Part shown: one piece after another, positions 1-6,252 of the stretch
How the letters are laid out: the number at the start of each line of letters is the position of its first letter
Position numbering within the stretch: position 1 is the stretch's first letter
NCBI GenBank assembly: GCA_002441045.1
Contig: DJWQ01000220.1
Span: forward strand, 1-33,601
Source of the DNA: Firmicutes bacterium UBA6226
GTDB lineage: Bacteria > Bacillota_A > Clostridia > Peptostreptococcales > Acidaminobacteraceae
Direction of reading: 5' to 3'
Length of the DNA stretch: 33,601 nt
Translations under genes and position numbers: made by a program
The notes under the pieces: generated by a model
What the model was told of the DNA's origin: nothing
Seen by the model: only the letters and a program-made list of their open reading frames with translations
Databases searched by the model: none

Positions 1-2
1 CA

Positions 3-50
3 TGCATGAACATGAAAAAACTAGCTACATGGCTAAGTAAAGCAGCATAG
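3..50 (+). other. Possible C-terminal end of an upstream gene (very weak)
   Basis: An open frame enters from the left edge and stops at TAG 48-50; its last residues read KKLATWLSKAA. A second frame (2-40) is also open to the edge, so the choice is uncertain. The only support is position, since a hairpin (104-135) lies about 50 bases downstream. No function can be given. Confidence 0.2.
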
Positions 51-103
51 TATTGCTGTTTTTTCTCTATATTTATACATAGTTTCAGCTATTAACACAA
101 AAA

Positions 104-135
104 AATTCCCCTTTGATTGATTTCAAAGGGGAATT
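104..135 (-). terminator. Strong hairpin terminator, probably bidirectional
   Basis: A perfect 13-bp stem (AATTCCCCTTTGA at 104-116 pairs with 123-135) closes a 6-base loop. Read on the minus strand it is followed at once by a run of seven T's, so it is a classical intrinsic terminator for the peptide gene at 273-437. On the plus strand it is followed by GTCTTTAG rather than a T run, so it is weaker in that direction. Confidence 0.8.
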
Positions 136-272
136 GTCTTTAGTCTGAGCTCCTTCGCTGAAGCATCTCCAAACTGACAGCTTCATACGAAGCCATTTTT
201 ATATAATTTGTATTGTGATAGTGTGTGAATTGGTATGGTTTCCTTCAGTTCATTTATGTATTGCTACAATTT

Positions 273-437
273 CTATAAAATTTTCAATCCTATTGGTATA
301 GATGTGCCAATATATATAGGCAAATCATCACCTGCAACAAATATGGGTTGCTCAGTATGTAAATTATTTAATGTAAATGTAGATATCAATACTAAAGCAA
401 AAAATAATGGTACTTTATAATTTGGTTTGATTCTCAT
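273..437 (-). CDS. Small exported peptide, candidate RRNPP-type signalling peptide precursor
   Basis: A 54-codon gene too short for usual ORF calling. The evidence that it is real: GGAGGT (450-445) sits 7 bases before the ATG, and a strong terminator lies 137 bases past the stop. The product has a basic N-terminus (MRIKPNYK), a hydrophobic stretch at about residues 9-23 (VPLFFALVLISTFTL), a short polar region, and a 19-residue tail GDDLPIYIGTSIPIGLKIL after a possible signal-peptidase site (FVA before GDD). Precursors of PapR and SHP peptides are of this size and plan, and their active peptide comes from the C-terminal part. The DLP in the tail recalls the DLPFE core of Bacillus PapR, a resemblance noted by eye only. 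It is transcribed away from an XRE-TPR regulator 108 bases off, the usual layout for such pairs. Signalling function is inferred. It could instead be a small membrane peptide or bacteriocin-like product. Confidence 0.7.
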   Translation of the reverse strand: MRIKPNYKVPLFFALVLISTFTLNNLHTEQPIFVAGDDLPIYIGTSIPIGLKIL

Positions 438-456
438 TTTTGTTACCTCCACATTA

Positions 457-485
457 TTGATTGAATACTTCTCATCAAATATAAT
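457..485 (+). promoter_or_regulatory. Sigma-A type promoter of the XRE-TPR regulator
   Basis: TTGATT (457-462), a 17-base spacer and a consensus TATAAT (480-485) lie 60 bases before the regulator's start codon. The -35 and spacer are covered by an imperfect dyad (TTGAT at 457-461, ATCAA at 474-478). A nine-base palindrome CATATTATG (497-505) lies just downstream. Either could be an operator. No equally good promoter is visible for the divergent peptide gene, which would fit a promoter needing an activator. Confidence 0.6.
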
Positions 486-545
486 AATCTTAGAATCATA
501 TTATGTGGGCTTAATTGATGTTGGATTTAAAATTAAGGAGTTTTT

Positions 546-1457
546 ATGTATTTACCAAATATCGGTGCATTATTGCGCGAAATCAGAAATAAACAAAATT
601 TAACTTTAAAGGAAGTTTCAATTGCTACTGGTATTGCAGATGAAACTATAAGAAGAATTGAAACAGATAAATTTGAACCTAAGTTATCAACTTTAGAAAT
701 CTTATCAGATTATTATAAAGTCGATTTAATTGAATTAATTGCTAGAAGAAGAATGAATGATAGTATTTTCTCAGAAGAACTAATTTTGAAAGTCAACAAC
801 TTTATTAATCACCAAGATTTTAATGGTTTAAGAAATTTTGCTGATTCTATAATAAATAAATTACCAATTGATAAACAAGAACAAAGTAAAAATCTAAGAT
901 TATTTCTATATACTCTTAAGTATATAAAATATAATCCAGAAAATGGCCAAGAAGATACGATTTCATTACTGGAAGATTTGGTATTAAAACTGACTCCGCA
1001 TAATCTCAAACAACCAAATTATCCATATCCATTAGAAACAAGTGCAATTTTATTATTATCAGTTCTTTATAGGCAAAATGGTGACTATGCAAAATCAATT
1101 AAACTACTTCACTCAATTATTGAAAGAATCTTGAAATTACCATATATCAATGAGCGTTTCACAAATTACTTAGCATCTGCGTATATAAACTTAGCTTATA
1201 CATATCACTCAAAATCTAAACATCAAAAGGTAATTGATACCGTAAATGAATGTTTAAGTAACGAAAAGATAAACTTTACAAAAACTGCTTTTTCTCATTT
1301 GTTATTCAGAAAAGGTTTATCAATGTTGATATTAGAAATTGATAATGCCAATGCGATTATTATTACTTCGCTTTCTTTGATGGATGATAAAACACGAGAT
1401 CTGATTGAAAATCACTTACTAACGAAATATAACTTTGACGCTAGTATAAAAAAGTAA
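546..1457 (+). CDS. XRE-family HTH regulator with C-terminal TPR-like helices (RRNPP-like)
   Basis: A 303-aa cytoplasmic DNA-binding protein. Residues about 5-62 form an XRE/Cro-type helix-turn-helix (LLREIRNKQNLTLKEVS, then GIADETIRRIE and PKLSTLEILSDYY). The remaining 240 residues are all helical, with TPR-like pairs around residues 160-195 and 205-240 (for example LLSVLYRQNGDYAKSIKLL and ASAYINLAYTYHSKSKH). HTH plus TPR at about 300 aa is the architecture of the PlcR, NprR, Rgg and PrgX receptors, which bind short re-imported peptides through the TPR domain. Start: AAGGAG at 535-540, five bases before ATG 546, with a near-consensus promoter upstream. It diverges from the small exported peptide gene at 273-437, its probable partner. 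Confident as an XRE-TPR regulator; the peptide-receptor role is inferred from architecture and context. Confidence 0.85.
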   Translation: MYLPNIGALLREIRNKQNLTLKEVSIATGIADETIRRIETDKFEPKLSTLEILSDYYKVDLIELIARRRMNDSIFSEELILKVNNFINHQDFNGLRNFADSIINKLPIDKQEQSKNLRLFLYTLKYIKYNPENGQEDTISLLEDLVLKLTPHNLKQPNYPYPLETSAILLLSVLYRQNGDYAKSIKLLHSIIERILKLPYINERFTNYLASAYINLAYTYHSKSKHQKVIDTVNECLSNEKINFTKTAFSHLLFRKGLSMLILEIDNANAIIITSLSLMDDKTRDLIENHLLTKYNFDASIKK

Positions 1458-1578
1458 ACATGAAAAATTTGATGAAATAACTATACAAAATGGCCGTGTC
1501 CGCATAAAAAATGGAACTCATTATAATCAGGAACTCAAAGATGATATGGAAAGAATACGAGTACAGAAAGAAATATAG
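1450..1578 (+). pseudogene. Open reading remnant, possible C-terminus of a lost gene
   Basis: A 42-codon stop-free frame overlaps the end of the regulator in another frame and runs to TAG 1576-1578. Its translation, with ITIQNGRVRIKNG then HYNQELKDDMERIR, looks protein-like and ends at a hairpin. There is no start codon with a ribosome site. It may be the tail of a gene whose front was deleted. No family recognised. Confidence 0.25.
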
Positions 1579-1602
1579 CGAAGTAGTTTTTCTACTTCGC
1601 TA
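1576..1602 (+). terminator. Hairpin after the regulator gene
   Basis: An 11-bp perfect stem (TAGCGAAGTAG at 1576-1586 with 1592-1602) closes a loop of five T's, 119 bases after the regulator's stop. It is not followed by a clear T run, so it is a weak terminator or transcript-end stabiliser. Confidence 0.5.
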
Positions 1603-1980
1603 ATTAGTCTAACTTTTGGGGATCAAATCATTTAGTCTAGTAAAAAGTGTAAATATCCAAATGACTCATAATAGCACTCTATAAATAATTAATTTGAATA
1701 AGATAATGGATAACTTATTGTGCATAACATTATTTATTGTTTCACTTTAAAGAATAAAAGCTATTTTAAATTGCTGATCCAACATAAAAATCAGGTGTTT
1801 AATAAAAATGGGAAATCATAACATAAGATTTCTCATTTTTTATTCTTATCAATATAGTAACTAAATCGTATTAACACATTTATTAATATTATTGAATAAA
1901 CCAACATTAATTAGGCTTTTTATAATTGGATAATATAGTAATATTTAGTAGAAGGTGACTTATTAAAATAGGAGGATAGA
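1603..1980. other. AT-rich intergenic region with one strong hairpin
   Basis: No supportable gene on either strand. At 1804-1840 there is a 14-bp hairpin (AAAAATGGGAAATC with GATTTCTCATTTTT, one G-T wobble) followed by TATT, resembling an intrinsic terminator although no gene ends close upstream. AGGAGG at 1970-1975 is the ribosome site of the next gene. Confidence 0.5.
1804..1840. terminator. Orphan terminator-like hairpin
   Basis: Arms of 14 bp with a single wobble, a 9-base loop and T/A-rich flanks on both sides, so it could stop transcription from either direction. It sits 140 bases before the secreted-protein gene and would insulate that gene from upstream readthrough. Confidence 0.45.
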
Positions 1981-2880
1981 ATGAAAATATTTAGAAGTGT
2001 TACGATGATTTTGATTATCATTTGTGGATTAGTTATGCCCGGATTCGCATTTTCCGCAACGAATGATATTCCAAGCTATGAACAACCTCTCGGTATTGAA
2101 GTAGATGTTACTAGTCAACCTTTTGAAATTAGCAAAACAGAAGTTGAGCAGTTACCTAAACCACTTCAAGACTACATAGAAACAAATCCTGATGCGAAAA
2201 TGATATCTACTGTAATTTATCATTATAGATTAGAGAAAAACAGTGAAGGGGATGTTCGAAAAAATTTAGTGAAATCATTTAATGTTGTTGATGAAAAATC
2301 TTTAAGAGAATTCTCAAACTATAGTTCTTCTATCGAACCATTAATCACGACCGCTTCGACTAAACCAGTTCAAGGGCAGGATTTATTAGTGGGGATAACT
2401 ACGTATAGTTACAGCAGTACAACTCATCCAACTTTTTATCAAGTTCAGGGATGGTGGGAATGGAAACAGTCTTCTGTTGGGGTGTTCTCAGCAGCGTATG
2501 ATGTAGTCGGTCTAACTTTTTTAGGTGAAACTTATGGATATGATTACTATCCATTAGCTAATAATATTTGGAACAATAGTTCTATAAGTTTGAACCTCAA
2601 AAGTTCGAATGATAATGGTGCTGTATACGCTCATCCATCGGGTTCTGCATTGTCATATGGTGCTCTACTAGGAAAGTTATACAGTTCAAATGGCAATGAA
2701 CAACAATCCTTTAAAGTTTATTTTATTTATGAACACATTGAATCCAATCCTGATCCTACATATTTAAGTCAACTTGTTAACTGGATTCTTGGAAATTTCA
2801 TACCTGGTGGTTTTCCACTACCTCCACAAAATGCAAGATTTGAGATCCCAGCGACATTATATTATGGAAATGCTCAATGA
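1981..2880 (+). CDS. Secreted protein of unknown function
   Basis: A 299-aa protein with a clear signal peptide: MKIFR, then a hydrophobic core at about residues 7-22, then a likely cleavage site near GFAFSA (about residue 26). The mature part has an acidic first half (to about residue 120) and a second half rich in Y, W, S, N and G (around YSYSSTTHPTFYQVQGWWEW and YGYDYYPLANNIW). The latter suggests an exported beta-sandwich, perhaps carbohydrate- or surface-binding. There are no cysteines in the mature region, no sortase motif and no transmembrane anchor. Start: AGGAGG 1970-1975 with 5-base spacing. It stands alone between AT-rich spacers next to the candidate quorum-sensing pair. I do not recognise the family. 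Confidence 0.75.
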   Translation: MKIFRSVTMILIIICGLVMPGFAFSATNDIPSYEQPLGIEVDVTSQPFEISKTEVEQLPKPLQDYIETNPDAKMISTVIYHYRLEKNSEGDVRKNLVKSFNVVDEKSLREFSNYSSSIEPLITTASTKPVQGQDLLVGITTYSYSSTTHPTFYQVQGWWEWKQSSVGVFSAAYDVVGLTFLGETYGYDYYPLANNIWNNSSISLNLKSSNDNGAVYAHPSGSALSYGALLGKLYSSNGNEQQSFKVYFIYEHIESNPDPTYLSQLVNWILGNFIPGGFPLPPQNARFEIPATLYYGNAQ

Positions 2881-3363
2881 TAAAACAGATATCAAATTGA
2901 ATTATAGATATGGATGATGTTCAATAGGTTTATTTTTTACTAGTTCAAGTTTTTTAGTATGATAAGTTGCCTTCAATTCTATAAAACAATAAAAAGAAAT
3001 AAAATATATACATATTATGATTATGGAATATAAACTATTGAAATTTATTAGAAATTGTGTTATTTAACAAAAATAGAGTTATGAACATTCAATAGTTTAA
3101 AGATTTAAAAAACGTGTAAGATTGTAGTGCATAAAATTGTATTTCGGTGTTTAAATGTGAAATTAGTTTTTTTAAAGAAAAAGACTATAACAATTTTTAA
3201 TGATATGATATAACTGAGATAAGTAAATAATTGCCAAATATAATAGGATTAATAAAATAATTTTAAGATAAAAAAGTAATTTCAAACTTACAATACTATT
3301 TGATACAAAAGATAATAATCTGCAATGTATCATGACTAGTAGTATACAAACAAGGAGATAATT
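2881..3363. other. AT-rich spacer with a 12-bp inverted repeat
   Basis: No supportable gene in 480 bases. A perfect 12-bp inverted repeat is present: TAAACTATTGAA at 3031-3042 and TTCAATAGTTTA at 3088-3099, 45 bases apart. It is followed by AT-rich DNA up to AAGGAG (3352-3357), the ribosome site of the next gene. A ~50-codon minus-strand frame here lacks a ribosome site and was not called. Confidence 0.5.
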
Positions 3364-4014
3364 ATGATTTATGGTAACTTAATACTAATAATTTTTATGA
3401 TGATTACTATATCGATAATGCTTTGGATGACTTACAAAAAGAATAGAATTTATATTAATGCAATGTTTATACTACTTATTATATGTAATATTCTAGTTTA
3501 TACGGGGGTTGTAAAGCAACAAAGTGCTTTAAATAGAAACGCTTACTATGTAATGAATCGTTTTGAAGATTCTTTAATAAGGTTTAACAAGTTTAGTAAC
3601 AGCGTGAAATCAATGGATGATGTTAGAACGTTGTCAGCTGAGATTGATGAACTTTATAAAGTGACATCTTACCTAGAATCCATTAAAGAGAATCTTACGA
3701 TTAGTAAATTAAAAACGGATGAGTTTGAGTACATAATCACATCATTAAACAAATGGATTGATAATTATAGAGAGATACATAGGAAACTTTTCAAAGAGAA
3801 TAGCACATTTATTGAAATAAATTTTGATTCTTATAATAAAATTGCTTCTATTTTAGCTAATCTTGAAAATCCTTTGGAATTCATATTATCTAATTATTAT
3901 GATACATTTCATATTTTAATTTTTGATTTAAGTTTTAAGGAAAATAGTTACTCTATTTTATCAAATAATATACTTGAGTTAAATGAATTACTTGATACAC
4001 TAGATAGTAATTAA
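3364..4014 (+). CDS. Membrane protein with two N-terminal helices, unknown function
   Basis: A 216-aa protein. Two hydrophobic segments at about residues 3-22 and 31-48 are separated by the basic turn TYKKNR, so the remaining ~165 residues lie on one side of the membrane. That part is helical and charged (NRFEDSLIRFNKFSN, TLSAEIDELYKVTSYLESIKEN) and may form coiled coils. It has no enzyme motif. Start: AAGGAG, six bases before ATG. It has the same AT-rich composition as the preceding genes, unlike the genes after 6250, consistent with an acquired segment. An immunity-like or sensor-anchor role is possible but unsupported. Not recognised. Confidence 0.65.
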   Translation: MIYGNLILIIFMMITISIMLWMTYKKNRIYINAMFILLIICNILVYTGVVKQQSALNRNAYYVMNRFEDSLIRFNKFSNSVKSMDDVRTLSAEIDELYKVTSYLESIKENLTISKLKTDEFEYIITSLNKWIDNYREIHRKLFKENSTFIEINFDSYNKIASILANLENPLEFILSNYYDTFHILIFDLSFKENSYSILSNNILELNELLDTLDSN

Positions 4015-4204
4015 AAACGAGAGCGTCGAAGTAATAAACATAGGTTTTTTGTAATTTTGATTTGACAATTACCCTTGAGTGAATCGAGTAATTTTTGATT
4101 GAATCTTCATTATGACTCTGCTGTTAGAATAAAAAACTGAGAAGATAAATATAATATGCTCAACATCTGATATAATAAAAAGTTAGAAAAAGAGGGAGCA
4201 AATT

Positions 4205-4500
4205 ATGGGAAGAATAAGACAAAACTTCACCGTAGAGTTTAAGCAAGATGCCGTTAATTATTATTATTCGTCTGGAAAATCAATAAAAGTAGCTGCTGCA
4301 AATTTAAAAGTTAGCACATCTGGTCTAAACAACTGGATTCAAACGCAAAAGCTAACGATGGATATGTAGAACATCGTGGATCTGGTAACTATTCAACAGA
4401 CTCTGAAAAAGAAATTGCAAGGCTGAAGGAAGAGCTTAGAGATTTGGAAGATGCACTTGAAATTCTAAAAAAGGCCATCAACATACTGAACAAAGAATGA
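4205..4500 (+). pseudogene. IS3-family transposase OrfA, frameshifted
   Basis: Reads MGRIRQNFTVEFKQDAV, then GKSIKVAAANLKVSTSGLNNW, the helix-turn-helix of IS3 OrfA. A one-base loss at about 4340-4345 moves the frame. The continuation (NAKANDGYVEH, then EIARLKEELRDLEDALEILK) is the usual leucine-zipper-like helix and ends in the right place at TGA 4498-4500. Net length is 296 bases, not a multiple of three. The break is in mid-gene, so it is not the programmed shift used to make OrfAB in this family. Confidence 0.85.
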
Positions 4501-4810
4501 CTGAGACAACTTATATAGAAGTTGAAAAATTCTCAAAAGAACGACAGATTTCAGTTCATCACTAGAAAATATCCTAGATAGGAATTTTTCTCCGACCGCA
4601 CCAAACACCGTTTGAGTTAAAGATATTACATATGTGTGGACGCTAAACGGCTTTGTATATTTGACAACCGTTATGGATTTATACTCAGGATTAGTTGCAG
4701 GTTCGCATTTGTCTGATTCTTTATCTACAGAAGGTGTGATTAAAGCAATTAATAAAGCAAACAGAAATTGAGATCAACCAGTGGTGATTCATTCAGATCG
4801 TGGTGTCTAG

Positions 4811-5740
4811 TTGTGACAAGAAGTCACACAATATATTGTAGCAAGATTACCCTCTCCATTCAGGGTAACCCTGTCATGACTAGCGAAGATGGTAACGTCG
4901 AGGTTAGAAAGCTCATGAGACAATTAGGAAATTCTAGAAGCCTAAATCTGGAACGACTACTAGGATAAGAAAGCTATGGGGAATATAAAGTGAATCATTG
5001 TAGGAATCGTTACGCTGGAGAAAACGAAATAGGCTGAAACGCTTTGACCCAAATGGTAAGGAGTCGAGCCAAAGCATTCTGTATAACCAAGGCGAATGGA
5101 TATTGAACTCCCGGTTTAAAGATGACTCCTAAGGCTTTTATAATTATATATTGTGTGGAACTTGGTAAACCTTATATGCCCCTTGAAATAAAGGTATCTA
5201 TCCGTAAGGTGATGAAATGGCATAGAGGGCAGACGAAAAAGATAAAAAGAGAATGTCGAATCTGTAATGGAATCGGATAGTGGTTCAAACTTTGCCACAA
5301 CATGAAAGGACTGTACACCTATGAATTTTAGTAACTCAACGACGGATAACACCGAGAAGTTAAAAGACCGAATCTGTCTACTCTATGCGATATTACGTGG
5401 TTGGTCTAATTATCACAAACATGTTGTGGCAAGTCATGCTTTCTCCACCGTGAACAACTCAGTTTACTTGCTACTTCAGCTATGGGCGAAACATCGTCAC
5501 TCAAATAAAACGGTAGGTGCCGATTAAATTGTTACTGGTATGAATACAATGGAAAACCTTGGACATTCATGGTAGATGGACACATTTTAATCAACCTTAG
5601 ACGTGTTCACATCATTAGACACCAAAACCTTAGTATCAATAAAAATCCATTTTTAGATAAAAGCTACTTTACTAAACGAAAACGTAAACTACGTGAACTC
5701 AATGCCGCCTGAAAGGGAGTAATCCCTTTTTCTTATTCGA
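4811..5740 (+). mobile_element. Group II intron remnant inside the transposase gene
   Basis: Inserted in orfB straight after the HSDRG codons. The 4811-5320 part is non-coding, GC-richer and structured (for example TGTGAC/GTCACA at 4813-4834), in the position where intron RNA domains are expected. It is followed by a maturase X-domain remnant (5321-5712). I could not find a convincing domain V, and the reverse-transcriptase part of the encoded protein is absent, so the intron has lost its core. Boundaries are approximate. The maturase fragment is the firm evidence. Confidence 0.65.
5321..5712 (+). pseudogene. Group II intron-encoded protein, C-terminal maturase fragment, frameshifted
   Basis: The first frame (5321-5527) reads EKLKDRICLLYAILRGWSNY, then HKHVV, then WAKHRHSNK. 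This is the maturase X-domain signature (RGWxNYH...WAKRRHPNK) of intron-encoded reverse transcriptases. A frameshift near 5515 moves it to a second frame (5518-5712) with the expected tail: WYEYNGKPWTF, LRRVHIIRHQN, then NPFLDKSYFTKRKRKL. The reverse-transcriptase domain that should precede is missing, leaving about 130 of some 450-600 residues. Non-functional. Confidence 0.8.
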
Positions 5741-5979
5741 GTTCGTTTCAAACGCATTTATTGAATCATTCCATGACCTAATAAAAAGTGAATGGCTTAA
5801 CCAATTTTTTATAAAGCATATGAAGCACGCTTATGATCTTATATTTGAATATATCGAAACTTTCTACAATGCAAGAAGATTCATAATCAGTATGAACTTA
5901 TGTCGCCGATGGATTATGAGGAGAAATGTACTGTTTAATCAAATGCTGAGCTTATTATATTTAAGCTCTCAGTTTTCTT

Positions 5980-6136
5980 GACTGAGGACCAAATTATTAA
6001 AAATGTGGTAAAAACAATTAAAGTATTATTTATAAGTTAGCCAAAGGTCTATTAAGACATAGAAGAGCAAGAATCTATTCTTTTTATTATTTGAATAAAA
6101 GATTTAGGTTGTGATTTTACTGAGCTAAAGACAATA
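5980..6136. other. Short AT-rich spacer
   Basis: No gene seen. It contains a weak hairpin near 6091-6113 (CTTTTTATT then GAATAAAAG) and the sequence CTGAGCTAAAGACAAT (6120-6135). Read in reverse, the latter follows the large hairpin next to it and shares ATTGTCTTTAG with the hairpin at 104-135. Confidence 0.4.
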
Positions 6137-6224
6137 AAACTGAACCTAATAATAACCTTCGGCGGAGGCTCCGCAGTGAAACGAGGACCGGTCCTCCATA
6201 GAAGGTTATTATTAGGTTCAGTTT
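6137..6224 (-). terminator. Branched inverted-repeat element, probable terminator of the radical SAM gene
   Basis: Perfect 24-bp arms (6137-6160 and 6201-6224; core TGAACCTAATAATAACCTTC) enclose 40 bases holding two further palindromes: GCGGAGGCTCCGC (6162-6174) and GAGGACCGGTCCTC (6183-6196). As RNA it would fold into a long stem topped by two hairpins. Read on the minus strand it begins 28 bases after the radical SAM gene's stop and is followed by TTTTATTG, so it can act as an intrinsic terminator. The arms and GC-rich crown are unlike ordinary terminators. A mobile hairpin repeat is an alternative. Confidence 0.65.
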
Positions 6225-6252
6225 GTTATATGCTAAGTCAAAAACCATAAGC

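Larger units (their letters stand above)
4497..5938 (+). pseudogene. IS3-family transposase OrfB, split by an intron and with stops
   Basis: Starts MTETTYIEVEKFSKERQISV in an ATGA overlap with orfA, then stops at 4563. After an internal deletion it resumes with the DDE integrase core: VKDITYVWTLNGFVYLTTVM, DLYSG, and HSDRG near 4790-4805. In-frame stops replace expected W, R and Q codons. The intron remnant interrupts it just after HSDRG. It then resumes near 5740 with NAFIESFHDLIKSEWLN and IFEYIETFYNARR. One more frameshift precedes the true C-terminus (HNQYELMSPMDYEEK, stop 5936-5938). About 35 residues between HSDRG and NAFIESF are missing. Family is certain; the gene is dead. Confidence 0.85.
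4131..5979 (+). mobile_element. Decayed IS3-family (IS150-type) element with a nested group II intron remnant
   Basis: Related ends in inverted orientation delimit the element. The left end (4131-4171) contains AAACTGAGAAG, AAATATAATATGCTCA, then TCTGAT. The right end, read in reverse (5979-5938), contains AAACTGAGAGC, AAATATAATAAGCTCA, then TTTGAT. The true tips may reach about 4113 and 5990. Between them are a frameshifted orfA (4205-4500), an orfB starting in the usual ATGA overlap (4497) and its C-terminal end (to 5938). A group II intron fragment at about 4811-5740 splits orfB. Several stops and frameshifts show the element can no longer make a transposase. No target-site duplication was identified. 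Confidence 0.8.

Noticed and set aside
145..200. An 18-codon minus-strand frame (MASYEAVSLEMLQRR onward) in the 3' part of the peptide transcript
   Set aside because: No ribosome site, and it contains the small hairpin GCTTC/GAAGC. More likely untranslated RNA.
235..420. A 61-codon plus-strand frame opposite the peptide gene
   Set aside because: No ribosome site, and it is the antisense shadow of the minus-strand 273-437 gene, which has GGAGGT, an export segment and a terminator.
3140..3340. A minus-strand AT-rich ~50-codon hydrophobic frame in the spacer
   Set aside because: No ribosome site; leucine/isoleucine-rich translation is what random AT-rich DNA gives.
4768..4968. A 66-codon plus-strand frame across the transposase/intron junction
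   Set aside because: It crosses from the integrase core into structured intron sequence in a different frame. No protein-like features.
5116..5352. A 78-codon minus-strand frame over the intron
   Set aside because: Antisense to intron RNA and maturase remnant; no ribosome site.
4205..5938. Programmed frameshift between OrfA and OrfB
   Set aside because: The shift is in the middle of orfA and accompanied by stops and deletions, so it is decay, not the family's regulated slip.
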